From contig QNGE01001005.1 of NCBI GenBank assembly GCA_008508345.1, forward strand, positions 137,463-201,462: DNA of 64,000 bases. Reading direction: 5' to 3'. The position numbers were made by a program, and so were the translations under genes. The notes under the pieces are model-generated. The model did no database searches. It had not been told where the DNA came from and worked only from the letters and a program-made list of their open reading frames with translations. This DNA is from Paragonimus westermani (Eukaryota; Platyhelminthes; Trematoda; Plagiorchiida; Troglotrematidae). Below, one piece after another: positions 33,183 to 47,300 of this stretch; position 1 is the first letter of the stretch; the number at the start of each line of letters is the position of its first letter.

Positions 33183-36100
33183 GTGAGTAAGGAAATTGGC
33201 CAGTAGAGATAATGGGCTGCCGAATTGTCAGTTTGATTGATTCCACGCCAAGAACACCAAGTGTCCCCAAAATTTGGAACAATGATTGCTTAACGGCTAA
33301 GAAACACAACTCAATCTCTATTGGCCGATTTTCTTATCCATGAGCGGAGAATGGTGTTCAAGAGAGTGCATACACAAACGCCAGAGAGTCATTTGTAGGG
33401 GACGAATTTACAGGTTTCTGTTTTCGGATAGTTACATCTGGCATTTCACACTCCTTTTACAGAACTGAGAATTCCGGGACTAACCGCGTTTGCCTCTCTC
33501 CCAGATAGGTGTCTGTCTAGGGTAGCACTCATTATTAGAAATGGTGTGTGACAAACTATTTTACTCAGCACATATTTCACGAACTGGACAAACTTTAAAA
33601 TACTGTTTAGTAAAATTAACAGGAATCGGTTGTTCCTTGTGTTACTCGTGCTGATAAACTGTATATCTTTTCTGCATGAACTAAACCTCTAGACCAGTTG
33701 ATCAGCATGGTCTTGAGGTAAAGTACGATAACATATGGGCTTATAAATGGTTATATATATGGGTATGCATTAACCAAAAAATCCTCTTTGTTTCTGCCTA
33801 TCTAATCTCCTCATCTTCCCATATATTTTCAGTCTTCGCTCTGGCAGTGTCATTGTCGGGTTCGCAGATTTTACTGGTTTACAGAGCAACAATCAAGCTA
33901 CATCTATTTTCGCAGAGCTGCACCACTTATATCCAATCCTTCTTAGAACGGTGCTTAAAAAATGTGTCGGCTATTTGATGGTTGTAAAGTTCAATTGATG
34001 TTAGTGGATTGGCGAGTAGTCTACAGGACTTTCAGGGGTGATCATAATGTAAATCTGTAAGAGGAATAGAACTCGTCATGGTCGTTCTTTTGGCGGGGGT
34101 GTCTAGCTTTTAGAGGTCGCTTGTTATTAGCAGTGCTATATGATGGGACGGGTCATGGTTAACTAGAGATGTCGGGATACTGACGGGTGTATGACGGTGG
34201 CGGACGGGGTAAACGTTGGCTGTGTTGTCAAATAAGTCACGTTCACTCGTATGTAAAAGATTTCTAAAAGGACTGATCAGGGTAGTTAAGAAATCTTTAA
34301 GAATCATTTCTGATCATGCAAATGGAGCACGGAGTCGAGCGATAGGTGCTACTGTTTTACTTGTACTCTGGTAAATTTCGGACATTTTTTATCTGACTAG
34401 AATTCTTTTTCCTTTTTGCTTGATGTCTACAACCTAAACAAACAAACTAATCATACCTTAATCAGCTGTAAGATGTATTACGTTCACAGATGACTATTCA
34501 CCAGTCTTTGTTTGCGCCAACATACTCTTTATTCAGTGCGCCTGTTTTCTGCTCATTCTTTCATGTGGATGTTGAACTGAAGCGCTCCTCGATTTTGGTC
34601 GTCCGATACGGGATGCTTTTAATTATTAATATTTGTATTCGTATTTTCTGAACCACTTCCGGGATAGGAAGTTGAAAAACAAGTTCACATGTCTTGATTA
34701 ACTTGTCTATTTGGAGAAAAATGCAAGACCACAGAGTACATAATGGTTATTGTTTGATCATTACGACCGAGGAGATACCCGTTTCTTGATTGTTAAATGG
34801 TGAATGACTCACTTAGTGCGACATGAGGCTGACTGGTCATAGTTTCACAATACTCGTCTGTTTTGTGTTCTGTTCATATGTGTTACTAGATCTCTAGCCC
34901 TCTTTTCTGCTCCACTTCAGTATGCATGTATGAACGACTAGTAACAGCTGAAAATCGATAATACTACGAAAGTTTCATGTTGCTTGATGCAAAAAATTTT
35001 ATGTAGTGCAATTAATCACTTCTGTTTCGGTTTGGTGGATGTATTGTAAGTAGGTACAGAAGTAGCTGGAGTCAAATTAAGAGGGTGTAAAAATCGGAGA
35101 CTCAAATTCATTGTTATGACGGGACGACTTTTTCAAAGAATTGACGTTATTACGGAGGTTTGAGTGTATCATTATAAAACGATCACCATGGTAGACAATT
35201 GGCCGGCTCCATTAAAAAATAACCAATCAGTTTAGGTTTTGCTCTTAGTGGCGTTCGTTCTTAGTGGATATCTCTCCCACGGTGGGAAATTGAGCTCGTG
35301 GAGCATTCGATTTCATCATCGTGCCGCTGATCTTACCTTAGGCATGACGGACTAATACACCTGAACATTCAAACATCATAACCTGTGAGTACTATGCAGG
35401 TTATCAGAGTATCTTCAGGATTAACACAATAATTCCCATGCTATTCTCGATCGATGATCTTGTAATGCGGACTTCTCAGTCAACTCGAGAGGATAGAGGT
35501 AATTTTAACTGCCAGGTGGTGTTTTTGAATAATGCTGAATGCCACTGAATAATAATGTTATATTTTAAGTCCATGTGACAGCAGCAAATATAAACTTGAA
35601 ACATGATGCAAATCTTAACAAATCCGACCGAAGTACTTTTGAAATTATATTCATTAAATGGGTCCTAAAGTGAGGTGGTCAGCCAACAAATTACACGATG
35701 CAAAAAGCACGAGATTTGCATAAATCAGAGGGTGAGCTAACCGAGTTAAAATTTAGCCGTCCGCTTCCTAGAATGAGGTCACTTTAGTTGTGGAACAACT
35801 CAATGTCAAATACGTTTAGAAGGAAAAAACAGTATTTCAAGAAACACCTTTTCTTTTTTTCCAGTAATTTTTTCCCGAACGATTGTTCTCGGCTTTCAGC
35901 ATCTTGTGAGTCAATCATACAGTCCACTGCGATGTATTTTTCCTCAACCCGTCTGTTGGTTTCTGCGACTCCGTGCCTTCAATTTTAATGGCAACAACGT
36001 AGAAATGCACCCTCACACAGAGAAAACATCGTTGTTTAGTTACAATCACTTCCTTTTGTTTGGAGTGGCACGAGTAAACCGGCTTTTCCGGTCAATGGAC

Positions 36101-36236
36101 CCATACCATTCAGGTTTTGCACGCATTCAAGTATCCATTCGACCGTCATTAAACTGAGTTAGAGTGCATCTGTTTGAAATTACGCAGAATTTGTCTGAAA
36201 AATGAATTTACCAATCAGGGGGTAAGAAACACCCAC
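33183..36236. other. No gene recognised
   Basis: The frames at 34110-34307 minus, 35788-35988 and 35906-36157 plus have no known motif. The rest has stops in all frames and no repeat that I recognise. Confidence 0.45.
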
Positions 36237-36268
36237 GTCGCCAGTGTTTGAAAGCAGACACTGGCGAC
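36237..36268. repeat. Strong 14-bp hairpin
   Basis: GTCGCCAGTGTTTG (36237-36250) pairs with CAGACACTGGCGAC (36255-36268) around the 4-nt loop AAAG. All pairs are Watson-Crick except one T-G. It is GC-rich relative to its flanks and does not extend beyond 14 bp. It is shorter than a typical animal pre-miRNA stem. It is not within any recognised gene or element. Confidence 0.85.
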
Positions 36269-39200
36269 AAGACGGACGCTGTTCACCAAGATTTTAAACT
36301 GCATACCTTAGCCAGAGTCCACTGGATGGTGCTAGGTCACACGACAAATTGCTGGAAGTCTCGGAATTAGCTGATTTGTTTGTGGACCACATGATGTTCG
36401 AAAAACTTTGAGGACGACATACATGGTATATTTTATGTTTAGGTCGTCATAGTCCACTCCATGATACCCCTGAATTGCCATCCCATTCTAAGTATGCTGT
36501 TGATTACTTCATTGGATAAACTTGCAGTTTTTGTAAACACATACTCTGTCTTTTCTTTTGTTCGGTGCTATCAGGTACTTGAAACCAGCAACTCTGATGG
36601 ATATCTCGTGCACAATGTTAGATAATCATTTTCTTTGTGTTTCCATTTATTCGTACAATCTTTATTTTGCTGCTGTCATTGTGTTGGCGTCAAACCAAAA
36701 TCTACTGAAGTATGTGTACCATCGCACTCCGTTCACTTAGGGTGGCACCTTGATTTTGAATATTCAAATGTAATAATTATTTTTAGTAGTTAAGTCCCCT
36801 CTCTCTCTGGTTTTTCTTCCCAGTTAAGGCATGATTTTTTCTTCACGGTTATGTGGCAGTTAGACACCGCTGGTGTGTCACTGTCCTCATTAGATCATGA
36901 TGACTGTTAGTAATTTGCTGAGTGCCGGTCCCCGTATAGATGAACGTTACAAACTGTGACGTTCAGGCTAGGCCCAAGCAGAAGTTGAACGGGGTGGTTC
37001 ACTGTGTTTTGTCCACCAATATCTGCCAAACACATTCCATAGGATGCACCTTCTACTCACTCAAGCCTATTGCACTTTTACGGAAATACACCACTGACCC
37101 AAAGTACAGAAAGTAAGTTGGAAGTGCTATGGGCGTCTGAGTGAGTATCTTTCACACTATCTTTGATAAGTGTCAGTTAATTATTCAACTATACGTCCCC
37201 ACACCCCACTTATTCTCAGTCAACTTTTTGGGCTGATTGTTCATACAGTAAGTCTTTCAAGTGTCAACAATTAATGGTGTAGTTAAGATGGATCAACCCA
37301 TCAAAATTTAGCCCATCACATTGTTCCTCTTCCACCGCGTGCATCGTCATCACTTTCAGTTATGGGAATTCCTGTTTGTTGTGAACGTTAAAACAATACG
37401 TTAGATCTACGACACAATACATCGTATCGACAACACTTGGATTCGCACTGAACATCAACCGAGTTTGACATCAGCTTTCTCAGTCAGCTTCAGTCAACCA
37501 TCTGCTTTTGAAAGGAAATATTACGTTTGAATTCCGTTTCTGGCACACATTGTCCACGGTAAATTCGTTTACCAAAAATGCAGGTCAGCTTAAGTCAACC
37601 CGATTCCTAGCCTCTTGTCAGTAGCCTTAAAATATTACTCAACAGGTTTTAAAAAACTTAGAGGCTCTACTCAGAGTTTTTAATAGAGGGTTACCTACTG
37701 AAAATATCAGACATTAACAACATCTCTTATCGTGATGATCTGGTAACCTGATCAGTATTTACAAACGAAAGTAGTTAAAACATTCTGTAATGTGCAGTTT
37801 CAAAGTGATCGGACTTTAAACTTCGACCATGCCTTCATGAAGCAACTACCTTGACAGTTGCACTATTAACCACACAAAAGCCAATGCCAAAACTATCAGA
37901 CACACCCACTTTTTAGTAATGCTCAGAATGCCCGATCGCCTCGAGATGAGACACAGTAATTGTCCTGTTGACTTCAGTCGATGAGTCCACGTTTATAACC
38001 TCCCATCAAGCTTAAACCACTAGAACCCCTGAACTTACCGAGCGATATTTTGACTACTGAGAATTGTTAGGCAATCTTTGGATAGTACAACTCACATTTG
38101 CTCGCAGTTCTTATTCGTTCAGAAGTTTCACTCGGTCTCTTTTGAAAAGAAGCGGTACACTTGAGTTTTGTTTTTGTTGTAACCAGTCTGCAGGGCACAC
38201 GGTTGCCGAAACAGGGTCTGAACCCTTGTCTATTTATTCGGACAGCAACCGCACTGGCCACTTTGTCACCTTTCATACCTCAACACCACCAAATTTTCAT
38301 ACCGGTCTTGCGTGCATATTCTCGTATATCGGATAGTGTCTGAAGGCTAGTTAATAGCTTTTGAAAATTTGCTGTAGCGAAACCAAACGAAATCAGGTCA
38401 ATTAGGGTAGTGTTAAGCAATTACCCTGTTGACTGTTATGCATTCAGTTGTCATGCTAAGATCATTACAGTGAACATTAAACCAGTTATTAAGACTTATT
38501 AGCAAACACGACTACAAATTTCGGTCCTGTAATCATCCATCCGCTGGCCGACTTATGCACTGAGTTGAGCTAAGTACTATCCATGGTCAGTCCAACCTTT
38601 TGTAAACGTTATCTCTATACCGAAGTCAACGATATGGAATCGGATGGTGTTAGTCGCGATGCGGATGTATAACACTCATCACATCACCCTGGAAGATAAA
38701 AATCATATGTGAAACGCGGCTGGCTGATCGTAATGCACTCTTCCATGCCCTGACTCGCTCGAACTATTGAAGTCGCAGTAGAAGAACAAGCGAATATGTA
38801 AGCCGGTTTTCTTTAACTGTTTACTCACCATATAAGCAAACAGACTTTAACGACCGCGAATTAGAAAGCCAAGGAGTGGAACATGAGAGAATTCTCAGCA
38901 CAACTATTTTACCGGCCGCCAAAGAAGACAAATGTCACCTTGAACTCACGCTGACCCTGAGAATTCAAATAAACGTATTTGTTAGCAACATTCTTGATGA
39001 CAAACGATGTGGCATTGTCGTTTAACATAGTATGATCTACAGCAGCAACGTGTGAAGCTATGTCACCTTCGCCAGGGTAGTAATTTTGATGTTACAGGTC
39101 TGTATTCAAATTACATTCAACAGGTAACGTGAACAGGTGCGTTAGCACTAGAGAGGCGCTTCTCGTTTCTTAGGTATGCAAAGATTTTAGGGATGTCAAA

Positions 39201-40689
39201 AGTGATCAGACTCTTGTCGAACAATTGATCGGAGTTCAATTTCGTAACTTGATTTCATAACTCAGCTTAATTTGATAACATTTACAAATAAAATGGACAC
39301 ATTCGCCATGTTGTTTAACGAAACAGGAGAGTGCTTTATGGTACAGTCGGTCAGGGACTTGGAGGTAGATATTGATGAGTTGATCTTTATTAACTCCTAA
39401 TTCTGGCTGTTTATTTCATCAGACTAGTTTTGATCACATGTGCCAGCTAGGTATTGCTAGTCTAGTACGCATCATATTGTAGATCAAGTGTTGGAGTATA
39501 ATTTGACTACATTGCACAGCTTTCGATCTTTTTCGATTGTACGGATCAAAATCTATTTTTAACGAAATTATGTTCATGATGAATGTCTAGTTTCCTTTGT
39601 TCACACATCTGGTGAAACCCAGGTATTATTTAATAATTTCCCAGTATGCTTGGAAACGAAATAAAAAAGCGAGCACTTAGTTTCAAGGTCTGTACTCCGA
39701 CTGATGTGTTAGTCGACCGCTTTTGTGATCCGGTCAAGTCAAAGCTCTCATTGCTGTTGATTCGATAGTGGTAGTGATGGTCACGCCCAGTGTGTTTTCT
39801 TAGTACCGTTTTTTCTGTAGATACCCGGCAAATCAACTACTTTCAATTTTCATATCAACAATTGAGCTCAGATCAACCATGTTCTACTCACTACGGAATT
39901 TTTTGACAATTTCACGCATCTTTTATGTCCCAACAAAAACCCATTGGTTACCATCTCACCTGTTGTCGATACTCTACCATATTGGGCCTCAAAGGTAGAT
40001 GATAATTCCGATGGGTTTTTCTGGTGTTTGACATCCGGATCTATGTTGTCGTAGTGAATAGCCTGCCGATTTTCAGACTCGTTCTTGATACTCTGCAAAA
40101 CCATTAGGTGGGTTCTTTTACGGTTACATCGGTTCGATGCCAGCATTCAACCGTCAGCATCGTTGACACCCATGCAAAGTTTCCGTAACCCTCAACTTGT
40201 AAAACGAGATTCCAGTAATTCCCCAAACCACTCATCCTAACACATTGCCGATATCTCTGAAAAATGACTTAAAACTTGGCATCGTCTCAAAAGTTCATCG
40301 CATAGTGACACGTTACCCACAGCAAAGTGGAAATCAGATGCATGCCTCGGCTCGAAATCAATTTTTCGTCAGGGAGTCTGCTCACATATGGTCAGAAAAA
40401 AGCCCCAGAGTGATTAGAAAACCTTCGACAATTTCTTCCCGATAAACGGTTCCTAGGTCCTCGGTGATACCAAGTATCACCAACCCTCATATATTTTACG
40501 GTACACAAACTCAACTCCTACTTGTATGTCGTGGTTTCAGTTGTTGTTCAACGATACAGTGCACTACTTAACTTGAACGAGTAAAACTTAAGAGTGACCA
40601 CGATAACGAAAACAGAATGATACGGTGAATCACAACTGTATAACCATGTCTAAACCTCACGGTCAGAAAAACCAAATCAAAACAGATTG
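36269..40689. other. Long stretch without recognised genes
   Basis: The largest frames (38064-38336 plus and 39868-40146 minus, 92 codons) show no recognised motif. The latter lies about 570 bp downstream of the 40.7-kb hammerhead on the same strand, but its sequence does not match the PLE protein. Nothing else is supported. Confidence 0.45.
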
Positions 40690-40694
40690 ATCAT

Positions 40695-40795
40695 CAGCGC
40701 AGAAAGAAGACATATTTTGCGATATGTTAACATTTCGTTTACTCTCATCAGTCGCAAACGTAAAACATGCAAGTTATATATGACAGACAATCAGA
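40695..40795 (-). repeat. Solo PLE 5'-repeat fragment
   Basis: On the minus strand, about 95 bases align with 29325-29417: TATATAA, then ATGTTTTACG, then the hammerhead, then TGTCTTCT. It thus belongs to the same repeat family, but no PLE coding sequence follows on the minus strand. It is a solo remnant or an independent small ribozyme-bearing repeat. Confidence 0.6.
40716..40758 (-). ncRNA. Hammerhead ribozyme (type I), complete core
   Basis: On the minus strand TTTGCGA (40758-40752) and TCGCAAA (40722-40716) form a perfect 7-bp helix I. Between them lie CTGATGA (40751-40745), helix II segment GAGTAAAC (40744-40737), GAA (40736-40734), the palindrome ATGTTAACAT (40733-40724), which gives a 4-bp helix III with a 2-nt loop, and A (40723) as the cleavage-site nucleotide. 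Every invariant position of the known hammerhead core is present. A minimal helix III is typical of hammerheads from PLEs. Helix II has only one canonical pair, which is unusual. The RNA should self-cleave between 40723 and 40722, perhaps as a dimer. Confidence 0.8.
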
Positions 40796-43700
40796 GATAG
40801 GCAGGGTATGGACACGCATACGATCACACCACGTGTTGTCATCACCACAGATTGATCGGATTTAGATTAGCATGTCTTAGATGAGTTGGATGTGTGATCA
40901 CAAAGCTAATGATCTTGATCCAACCAACAACAATGAGCACTCAATAACAAAGAAGTGAAAGCCATCAACACGATTTAAAATTAGCCACAAAAACTTATTT
41001 TATATTTTCTGTCAGCTCTATTCTGAAGAATTTTAACTTGCGATCAAATTTATGGATTTTTTGGGGTTGACGAGACCACCCTGAGTTTCTTACTTTCTAT
41101 CATCGTCTTACCAGAAAGGCAGTTTTCTGGATGATGATACCGGTGGGCTATTTGGACGCGACAGGTCGAATTGGTCAAGCACCAGTTAATAAACGCCTCA
41201 TAATTGCCAGCCGACGTTCGTGTCGTTGTGCTTGGGTAGTGGGGGCAGCCGCTTGGGAATTATCACTAATTAAGAACTACAACCCAGAAGCGACTGACCA
41301 ATTTTCGAGTAAGTCTGGTTATCGTGCATGACATACAGAACTACTGACCTCAACAAGGGTTGTGGATCCTAACTCTTCCAGTTGATGTAAATACTTACTT
41401 TGAAGAATTTTTCTCTGGCAGTCAACTGATGTGATAAAGAGTGTACATTGTGACGTTTACTCTTCGACCAGTGAACCGTATGGCGAAGTGGAGTTGGTTA
41501 ACAAGCTGAAGTGCACCACCGTATTCGGTGACTTCTGTGTGGTTGGTGAACATGATTAACGAACATCATTTACGCACAACCTACGTACTGAGGTTATAGC
41601 AATATTAGACAGCTTGTCGTTGCCGTAGTGTCATCTACAGATGTCGATATTATTAGTGGAAATACTCCCACTTTGCCTTCTAAAACATGTCATGATTTTG
41701 ACGGCTATATAATTGTACAGTCTATTGTTACCTAATGTAGACAAACGAAATGTTTCAATATTCTTATTAACCAAAAATGAAAATATTCATGTAACAGCAT
41801 TTGTACAGACAGGTCTCAACGTCATAACAGGCAGAACAGGTCGGACCAATATCAGAATTTGATATTAGAGGTCTCAACGTAATCTCAAATAACAACCAAT
41901 AAGAGCAATTATTTGGTCCAAGTGGCCACCACTTTGTTACTGATCACCAAGTGTTCACAAGAAACCTGTTTCATCACCATCTGAAGCCATAGCAGATGCC
42001 TAATGGTTTGCAGACCATCCATAAACGGCTGATCAGTTTCAGGTTGTGTGGAGAGGAAACGCAACAAATAAGAGAATTAGACGAAACAGAGAATGGTGGA
42101 AGACAAAGAATAATTAGTGATACTCAAAGTAATTTCCGCGAACCAACAGTGACCTCCTTATTCTTCAAAACTGAGTGAATTCGCGAACACTAATAATTCT
42201 TTGTCTTGAAACTAGCTTCTCGAAAACTGATGTCATCACTGTACTTGTCTTTTTATTCCTCGAGTCGAACTGTGTGCCGTTAAAATTCGAACTATCCTCC
42301 AGACCCTCTAGTTATTTACAAAACAAACTATACATAGATCAGACTTTGTGCGTGACAATTTGAACTGTGACAAAGGCACAAACGCTTCATAAAATATATC
42401 GCCGTAATCCAGTCTTACAACTTAAACGTTTTGTCCAGGTTGGTTCATCAATGACTCTACTTAGGTGCGTTTTTAACGTTTATTCCGCTGGAGGTTTGGA
42501 CACCGCACGAGGTCCTACGGAATCCGTTCTCTCGATGTTAGACGTAGGACCTCCTACTGGTTTTGCTAAGCCACCTGGACGTTCTCTTCATATTCTTAAT
42601 CGTCGACATCTCGTTTGACAACGTTTGGGACGACTACGAATATTCAGCAATCCATTGAAATGGGTGGCTAAGAAACGTGGTTTTTAGATCGGAAGCTCCC
42701 GAGCCATTTGACGCAATTACGGATACAGGTAGCAATGTAAAGGGTCCCTTACGTTTGAACACACCTCCTCACACATAGCGTTTACCCACACTCCCCGTAT
42801 CCGAGCAGGCCATTGGCGCAGTATTACGCGAACTGATATGGAATGCTTGGGTTTAGACATAGCTGTGTTTTATAAATAGTTTCCTTCCATTCTTTTTCCT
42901 TCGGCCACGATTGGCTGTTCCCTTCAGGGGCTGTGTACCGATTATGCATCGGCTATAACCAATAAGTGATTGCCAACTTTAGTGATCGACGATTACGGCT
43001 ACCGCAACTCTTATATGGAGACTAAAACACGTATAAGTTCCTTATAAAATCTACCTATATCTTCTTGTTGTTGGTCATTGCAGATAGTTAATAAGCTATG
43101 ACCATTTCTATCTTCCACCTAAAAACGGTGTGTTGTTGAGTTCCTATAACTATATGACAACATAACCAGGAGTAAATGCTAATGGTTGGTTGCTCAAGCA
43201 TTTGCCTGTCGTTCTTTTTGACAGTGTTCTCTTTCACAATTGAAAAACAAGTGCGAATATATTACAAAGTTTGCTTGTAATGTGGTTTCACGATCACCCG
43301 ATAGGTTGTTTATGTGCCACCCACTAAGTCTGGACAATCAGTTCATCTACGCATACTGTTTGAAGTCGTATATGAACCCAACATGGGTAGATAATTAACT
43401 ACTGTCCGACCAAAACAAGTTGAATATCTGTCGGCAGAGGATTGGTAGGTGCGATTATATTGCCTGTTCGCTTTAGGCTACTTAAATCGGAATTATCTAT
43501 AACAGACTTCAAAGTTGTCTATGCAGACAAATGTGTTTGATGACTCGAATTTCTTCAAAAAGTTATCTGCTTGTTCAGCGCAATTAGGGGGCGCGATCAC
43601 CTATACACTGATCACTTTCTATACTTCCCTCAGTAGACGGAACCACTTTAAGGAAAGTTCGTTGCACTTTTTAACCTTTGACTGTCCTCTTTTGAGTTCT

Positions 43701-44114
43701 ACTGGACCGCTTCACAGACCAGAAGCTTTCCGGATGAGCAGTAGCTTGGAACTGATCATTGTTTACTCTTTCGTTGTGCTGTATATTTTTCCAAACTATT
43801 TTTGACCATATGTGCCAGCGGAATATCATCCCTCAAGTAAGCATCATCAAGCCGGTCACTTTTTTAGGAGCAAATCAGCTGCGTCATACACCTTATGATT
43901 TCTTCCCAAGTACACATTTTTGGGACTATTCATGAAAAAACAACTAAGATTAACAGAACATTTCATCTTTAGTGTGTTTGATTCTTTTCCTGGGCGTTGC
44001 CCTATTCGTTTGTGGCCTAGATCACCGCAACATAAACTGTTTACTGAGTCGGATTTCGAATAAGCCAAGTTGAGTAGATTTAGGAGGAAACTCATATAAA
44101 ACGGTACCACAAAA
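40796..44114. other. No gene recognised
   Basis: The frames at 41131-41331, 42367-42618 and 43515-43805 plus lack recognisable motifs. No RNA gene was seen; the GGCGCAGT near 42814 is not followed by a B-box. Confidence 0.45.
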
Positions 44115-44303
44115 GTGGGTGTTTTGGTCATCTTTTTGAATGCTGTTGAGGCTAAACTATGTGTGAAAACAGTTGAATACGATGTGAAATTTCTTAACAG
44201 GTGGTTTATGAACAACCGCTTATCGTTCAGCCCAGACAAGTATGCTATCGTTGTTGTGCCTACAATCATCCTGGCTTTCAATAAGACACTCCTTTTCGTA
44301 TGA
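44115..44303 (+). pseudogene. Probable non-LTR retrotransposon RT scrap (CR1/Jockey-like)
   Basis: The plus-strand frame contains LNRWFMNNRLSFSPDK. This has the W-x3-N-R-L-x3-P-D-K spacing of the RT segment just after the catalytic YADD box in CR1/Jockey-type LINEs, preceded by a helix (VKTVEYDVKF) as in those enzymes. The YADD box itself is not present, because a stop lies at 44097-44099, and nothing downstream is recognised. A longer open frame on the opposite strand (43856-44323, 155 codons) has no motif and is probably a shadow. The fragment is short, so the family is tentative. Confidence 0.4.
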
Positions 44304-47300
44304 GAAACTCTGCTGGCAGGCAACTAAAGCTTTTCTGTAAAACAATAAGCCATAGTCAGAAGTGTAGAAGGATACCAAGTCAGTTTAAAAAATGTGTTGA
44401 ATCATCAATATATATATATATTCGGCTATATAGTCTGTCCATCGGTAAAACAAGCTTCTTGCATCTACGTTTGTCAAGCTGCCTGGTAGACAGAAATATA
44501 TCATATCTGAGGTCTGTCCAAAACGATGGTCACCTGTGAATCGGTTAGGTTTAAAGAGCATGAAAAGAGGCACACGCTACGGGCTTCAAAGCCACCCTAT
44601 TAGGTCATTTGAATGAGTCAGTAAATGTGCACATCTGACCCCACGTTGTTTTGGTGAGTTACAATGTTCACTGCAAATATGATTCTAGTCCCGTGACTTT
44701 TCATTGTCAATCGGTCTGATGCTAACGTGTTTGCTAATCAGTTTCCTCTAAATAACCCTTTGCTTCCACCTATTTACTTATCTGCCATTTGACGTTTTTA
44801 AGTTCTTGGTCATTTATGAGTCTAGATGACACAAATAACCATATTTCTTCCTGTACATATTAAGAACCGTCGAACTTATAACGATAGGCGCTGGACACAC
44901 TTCGCGCCTATCAGGGGACTCAGACCTACTTCTTTCTTAATCCCAATAGATTTTTGACAAACTACATATATAATAAACACTTTGGATGTAATCTCTAATC
45001 TCGGAACACGGTTTGCAACCACACAGTCTTCGAACACTATATTGCTAAAGCCGACCCCTCATTATTACACACCATCGCTGATTTTATTCACCTGAATTTT
45101 TATGCGGCTGGAAGTCAGCGGATCGAAACTCTCATAGGTTCACCAGTTTACTGTTAAAGCTTGTACGTCGGTTTTTCTTGAGGTTAAAGTTCTTTGGTCT
45201 AAGACTAGGCGGCATAAAAAAGCACAGTTTATGTGGCGGTTTGACATATTTGGTGGGACTTTTACACAAACAGTAGATTACTAAACCGTTTGTGTGCACT
45301 CTAATGGACTCAGCTGTCATACACAGGAACGTAACCTTCGAATTTGGATGTCCTTATGTCAAGCGGATTATTTACCTATGAACTGACATGGGACAAATAA
45401 TTTTCAGAAGCTGTTGTCTCAAAACTCAAATTTGTGCCAAGCAGCCCATAAGCAAACTGTTACAACCATTCATCTGTTTGTTCAACCTAACCCAAGTTAA
45501 TTTGTTAAGACGAATGTATATTATGTGTGCCGGATCACCCCACTCATACAAATGCTGGTCTATTTACACGGAATTCTCTTATCACTGTTTGCGTGGACCT
45601 AAGAGCACTCATTCAGGACTTATTGATAAGTGTCAAGATTAGAGAATATCTGGAGATTTGACAGTTGTATGCTACTGTCGAACTACAAAATGAAAGACCA
45701 ACTGATAAGGCATCAGATGAATAAAGATATCACATCTGGACTTGTAAGCCTGCTGTGATTAATTGTGTAACGCAGGGTATCTACAATCGAACTTGGTATA
45801 TATATCAGAGTGAATTGTTTTGTGAAAAACTTCAAAACCCTCTCACATCATCATGTTGATTATTTAGGAGTTTTCATTAAATTTATCCAATAATTTATTC
45901 CACAATACGTCAGCATACAGTAGAAAGTACTGCTTACTATCCTACGTGCTTTCATTGTGTGTATGTTGCCAATTAATCGTACTGATTTATAGTTGATTTT
46001 ATGAAAAGTTAACTAGTAATGGGTTTATATCGTCCATCTGGCAAAAGGTCTTTCCGTGTTTCAAACAAGAGTCGAACAGAACGCTCGTAGTAGGATCAGA
46101 CAATGTAATACCAGAACGGTTTAAGAATACTCGCCTTATGTATCCATAGCAGGATAAAGAAACAAACTCATTAATCAAAGAATTAAGTCGAAGGTTGAAT
46201 GAAAATTATAGCTAACCTGAAAAAAAGAAATTACACAGGAAATTGAGTATTTCAAAAGACACTGGCGAAAGTATAACCGTTCTGACTAATAAGACTATAG
46301 TCAAGAATAAAAATCGTGACGAAAGTACACTCATATTCTGTGTGCAGTGAATAATATGCTTGAAAAAGTGGTACGAGTTTTAAGACGGTATGGCTTATGG
46401 ATGGTATAAATTGAAGCATGCTTATAAAGAAACGTCTGTCAATGGTGAGATCGATGGGCGTAAGGTGAGAGACTGACAAATGATGACAACAGAGAAATGA
46501 GTAGAGCTGCATGTCGGTTAGGCATTGCAAGTCTGATTCGTTTATCAGACTGAGGCTCTTGCGACATACAAAGCCGTTTACTAGAAAGCTTAGAAGATAT
46601 GGCAACTAATCGAGCGCCGTGACGTGAATGTTGGCGTTGTACTGTTGGGTTTTTACTATTCGACCGTCTTTTGGCCTTTCTGAGGATCCCGGTTTTAACC
46701 GTACACTTCTGCACACCTGTGTTGTACGTGCTTTCCATGTAGGCCTCCTAGTAAAGGACGGCTTTGAACTCTTCTCGATTGTACAACCAGTCGTTCGCAG
46801 CTGATACTTTCATTTTCTCGAAAATTCATCAGTTACTCCAAACTTAACGGCTCTTCTACCTACATCTCTTCGATTGTTGCTTGGAGTGATGGAAGGTTCA
46901 ACACATTTTTCGGTTAGAGTACCTCGATTTGCTGCTGAGTAAGTTTGAATCTGTCTCGTGTTTGCTTCATTTTCAACACAGTTGATAATGTTGGCCCCAG
47001 TCTAACATAAAACAGAATACTCCCCCCATTTTCAAACTTTGTTGGAGATGTATAGTTTGTTTTAAACTTCGCCACATTCTCCTAGTTCATTACTTGTTTT
47101 ATGTTCTTCAGGGGAGGCTTTTTAACTGGTTATTGGGCGAGAGTCAACAGCATCACAATCACGAGTTATCTGCCACTAATGATGTGTCGGTGTGATGTTC
47201 AAAAAGGAGTCATATTGAATACACGTCTTCTTCACTTGTTGCTCGTCCGTTTGTTTGTAAGCTCCGGGTAACATTGCAGTGAAGGTTTTTGTATTGCTGG

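Noticed and set aside
43856..44323. 155-codon minus-strand frame, the longest outside the PLEs
   Set aside because: No motif, and the plus strand in the same interval carries an RT-like signature, so it is probably a shadow.
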